NCBI GenBank assembly: GCA_009846685.1
Contig: VWVY01000007.1
Location: forward strand, 62,001-126,000
Length of the DNA stretch: 64,000 nucleotides
Source: Rhizobiales bacterium SYSU XM002
GTDB lineage: Bacteria > Pseudomonadota > Alphaproteobacteria > Rhizobiales > Beijerinckiaceae
Reading direction: 5' to 3'
In this document: positions 62,005 through 64,000 of the stretch, one piece after another
Numbering within the stretch: the stretch's first letter is position 1
Layout of the letters: each line of letters starts with the position of its first letter
The notes under the pieces: model-generated
The model's database searches: none
Told to the model about the DNA's origin: nothing
The model's input: the letters and a program-made list of their open reading frames with translations, nothing else
Translations under genes and position numbers: made by a program

Positions 62005-63449
62005 TCCGGCAGACAATCGCCTATCTGCCCGCGCAATTGCTGGGACCGCTGACGCAATTCGTCACGGCCATTGTCCTGACGCACTATCTCGGCGCGGCGG
62101 ACTATGGCCTGACCATGCTGATCTTCGCCAGCCAGGAACTGGTGTTTCTGATCTGCATGTCGTGGTGGACCTTCTACATGCTGCGCTACGCTGGCGGGTT
62201 CTCCTCCGACGAAGATCGCATCCGTTATGCGCATACCGAGCAGCACGTGCTGCTGGTCACAACCTTGCTGCAGGGGATCGTCACAGCGGGGATCGTGCTC
62301 GTCACGAAGCCGGATGCCTCGCTCGCCTTCTATCTCAGCGCTTGCGCCTTCACCATGACACGGAGCTACCTCAATTTCCTGGCCGAATACGCGCGGAAGA
62401 ACGCCGCCATCAGCGCCTATTCTCTGGTCCAGGTCCTGCCACCGGTCGGTAGTCTGAGCTTTACGGTTCTGGCGCTGGAATTGAAGGCGATCGACCCCGC
62501 GATCGTGTTGCTGATCTATGCGGCAGTTCAGTTGGTGGTCGGTCTCGCCGCGAGCCGCCTTGTCGGCCTGCGTCCACTCGGCGGCTCAATGGATCGCCCG
62601 ATCCTACGCGCAGCAATGCAATTCGGCCTGCCGATCACGCTTGCGGGCGGGTTCGGCTGGGTTGCGGCGCACGGCATCCGCTTCGTCGTGCAGCTGGGCG
62701 ACGGGGCCATCGCGCTCGGGCTGCTGTCTGTCGGCTGGACGCTGGCAACCAGACTCTCGAACGTCGCCGCGATGCTGGTGACGGCTGCGGCCTATCCGCT
62801 CGCCGTTCGCGCCATGGAAGCCGGCGACGAGGAGGGGGCCCGCCGCCAGCTTTCGACCAATTCGGCACTGCTGCTCGGCGTGATCGCACCGGCCACGCTG
62901 GGGGTTGCGGCCATCAACGAACCGCTGGTGCAATGGCTGATCGCGCCCGAATTCCAGAATGCGACAATCCAGATTCTGCCCTGGGCACTGTTCGGCGCGG
63001 CGATCCGCAACCTGCGCATGCACGGCTGGGACCAGATGTACCTCCTGTTTGAATCACCGAAGGGGATGCTCGCGCTCGAATTCACAGAAGCGATCGGAAC
63101 GGTCGCCGCGTCCGTCGTCGGGCTGATGATGAACGGGCTTATCGGCGCCGTGATCGGCGCCTCGCTCGCGGCGGTCGCGATCGCATTCTGCGATATGCTC
63201 TATCTTCGCTGGCGCTTCCGGATGCCGCTGCCGCTCTGGCAACTTGCCCGTGTCGTGCTTGCGTCGGGTGCGATGTATGGTGCCATCGTTATGCTGCCGA
63301 CGTTCGGGGTAACGGTCCGTCCGCTGTGGAACTCGATCCTGATCGTTATCCTGTTCGGCATGGTGATCTATGCCGTCCTGATCCCGATTCTGTTCCCCTC
63401 GCTTCTAGGCGCGGTCCGGCAGTTCATCGCAGCAAGACGCGCGCGCTAG
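61998..63449 (+). CDS. Wzx-like polysaccharide flippase
   Basis: A 483-residue MOP/MATE-superfamily protein with 12-14 membrane helices and a start (MLIRQTIAYLPAQLLGPLTQ) typical of Wzx proteins, followed by VLTHYLGAADYGL. It moves lipid-linked repeat units across the inner membrane. It overlaps the upstream polymerase gene by seven bases. It is the last recognised forward gene; a convergent acyltransferase lies 16 bases further. Confidence 0.85.
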   Translation: MLIRQTIAYLPAQLLGPLTQFVTAIVLTHYLGAADYGLTMLIFASQELVFLICMSWWTFYMLRYAGGFSSDEDRIRYAHTEQHVLLVTTLLQGIVTAGIVLVTKPDASLAFYLSACAFTMTRSYLNFLAEYARKNAAISAYSLVQVLPPVGSLSFTVLALELKAIDPAIVLLIYAAVQLVVGLAASRLVGLRPLGGSMDRPILRAAMQFGLPITLAGGFGWVAAHGIRFVVQLGDGAIALGLLSVGWTLATRLSNVAAMLVTAAAYPLAVRAMEAGDEEGARRQLSTNSALLLGVIAPATLGVAAINEPLVQWLIAPEFQNATIQILPWALFGAAIRNLRMHGWDQMYLLFESPKGMLALEFTEAIGTVAASVVGLMMNGLIGAVIGASLAAVAIAFCDMLYLRWRFRMPLPLWQLARVVLASGAMYGAIVMLPTFGVTVRPLWNSILIVILFGMVIYAVLIPILFPSLLGAVRQFIAARRAR

Positions 63450-63465
63450 CTAGGCAACCCGCCCG

Positions 63466-64000
63466 TCAGACCGACGCCGCCCGACGCCGCGGCTGGAGAA
63501 GGCCTTTGGCCAGCCTGCCAAGCGGCTTCTCGACAATCAGGTAGATCATGCTGCCGGCAACCGCCGCGACGATGAATCCCGCGACGCAGAACAGCACGAA
63601 CGACTCCGAAAGAACGGGCGGCAGAAGTTTCGTCCAGAGGCGCGTGAACGCCGAGAGCACCATGCCATGCGTGAGGTAGATCGAATAGGATGCGTCCCCC
63701 AGGAACCGGACAAGGCGCGAGGGGAATACGCGACCGTCAAGCTCCAGCATCACCGCGCCGAGCACGATCATCGCGCTGGGAACGCCGCGCAGGATCGCGC
63801 GCAGATGTTCGGCCTCCCTCACCTCCGACAAAGGAACAACAAGCATCGCGCCAAGGGCGACGAGGATCGCGCCCGTCCGCGCAGAATAGCGGCGACCGGC
63901 CGTCACCAGCGCGCCAATCATGACGCCGAAGCCGAACTCGAGGATAATATTGGAGGAATAGAACCAAACGGCGCCGAAGGGGCGTGGATCGAACATCCGC
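63466..64000 (-). CDS. Acyltransferase family 3 protein, 5' end cut by the window
   Basis: The last about 178 residues of a membrane acyltransferase of the OafA/ExoZ type that O-acylates surface sugars. Visible membrane segments are separated by short loops. The family block FLGDASYSIYLTHGMVLSAF lies about 65 residues from the C-terminus and is characteristic. The N-terminal half with the catalytic HxxxF region lies beyond base 64000. Its position fits modification of the polysaccharide made by the adjacent genes. Confidence 0.85.
   Translation of the reverse strand, partial: RMFDPRPFGAVWFYSSNIILEFGFGVMIGALVTAGRRYSARTGAILVALGAMLVVPLSEVREAEHLRAILRGVPSAMIVLGAVMLELDGRVFPSRLVRFLGDASYSIYLTHGMVLSAFTRLWTKLLPPVLSESFVLFCVAGFIVAAVAGSMIYLIVEKPLGRLAKGLLQPRRRAASV

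Noticed and set aside
60139-62016. A 625-codon open frame antisense to the Wzz-like and polymerase genes
   Set aside because: It is rich in Gln/Glu/His with no fold and spans the ATGA junction of two coupled forward genes.

Overview
The window is a GC-rich chromosomal segment of an alphaproteobacterium, most likely of the Hyphomicrobiales (Rhizobiales). The grounds are an alphaproteobacterial-type chemoreceptor signalling domain, a rhizobial-type Sit metal transporter behind a Mur-like box, the formiminoglutamate-deiminase (HutF) form of the hut pathway, a complex I NDUFA9-type accessory protein, and a very high density of TRAP transporters. I cannot name a genus from sequence alone.

Layout. 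1-3085: the 3' part of a chemoreceptor, then a divergent SDR/HxlR pair. 3100-8192: an integration hotspot at a tRNA-Leu(CAG) gene. It holds an IS3-family transposase fragment, what looks like the att-proximal end of an older decayed element, and a ~4.5 kb element with a P4-type integrase, an excisionase-like protein, a PC4-like ssDNA-binding protein, two predicted winged-helix proteins and three unknown small proteins. 8335-12589: housekeeping-type genes (small membrane protein, NDUFA9-like protein, two D-2-hydroxyacid dehydrogenases, SH3 protein). 12586-15540: the CueR/CopA copper-efflux pair with a MerR-type promoter.

15563-33111: a 17.5 kb nutrient-scavenging block with four TRAP transporters (three DctPQM, one TAXI with a fused permease), two FadR-type GntR regulators, an Asp/Glu-racemase family enzyme, a ThDP-dependent enzyme and a DadA-like D-amino-acid dehydrogenase. 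This is the best candidate for an undescribed pathway. 33066-36602: a four-gene Mn/Fe/Zn ABC operon. 36878-46922: a complete histidine-utilisation locus (ABC importer, hutC, hutF, hutI, hutH, hutG, hutU) with matching HutC-like operators. 46932-57077: catabolic genes, comprising a 2-keto-3-deoxypentonate dehydratase (XylX-like), LysR, a CoA-dependent operon (dehydratase, acyl-CoA dehydrogenase, hydrolase, type III CoA transferase), class I fumarase, ketoglutaric-semialdehyde dehydrogenase and a GntR regulator. 57084-64000: an exopolysaccharide locus (CelD-like acetyltransferase, Wzz-like co-polymerase with a degenerate kinase domain, Wzy-like polymerase, Wzx flippase, acyltransferase cut by the window end).

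Most of the accessory content serves uptake and oxidation of small organic acids and amino acids into 2-oxoglutarate, glutamate and fumarate. In all five importers with a binding-protein gene followed by permease genes, a strong GC-rich hairpin separates the two, which suggests a shared way of making binding protein in excess of permease.
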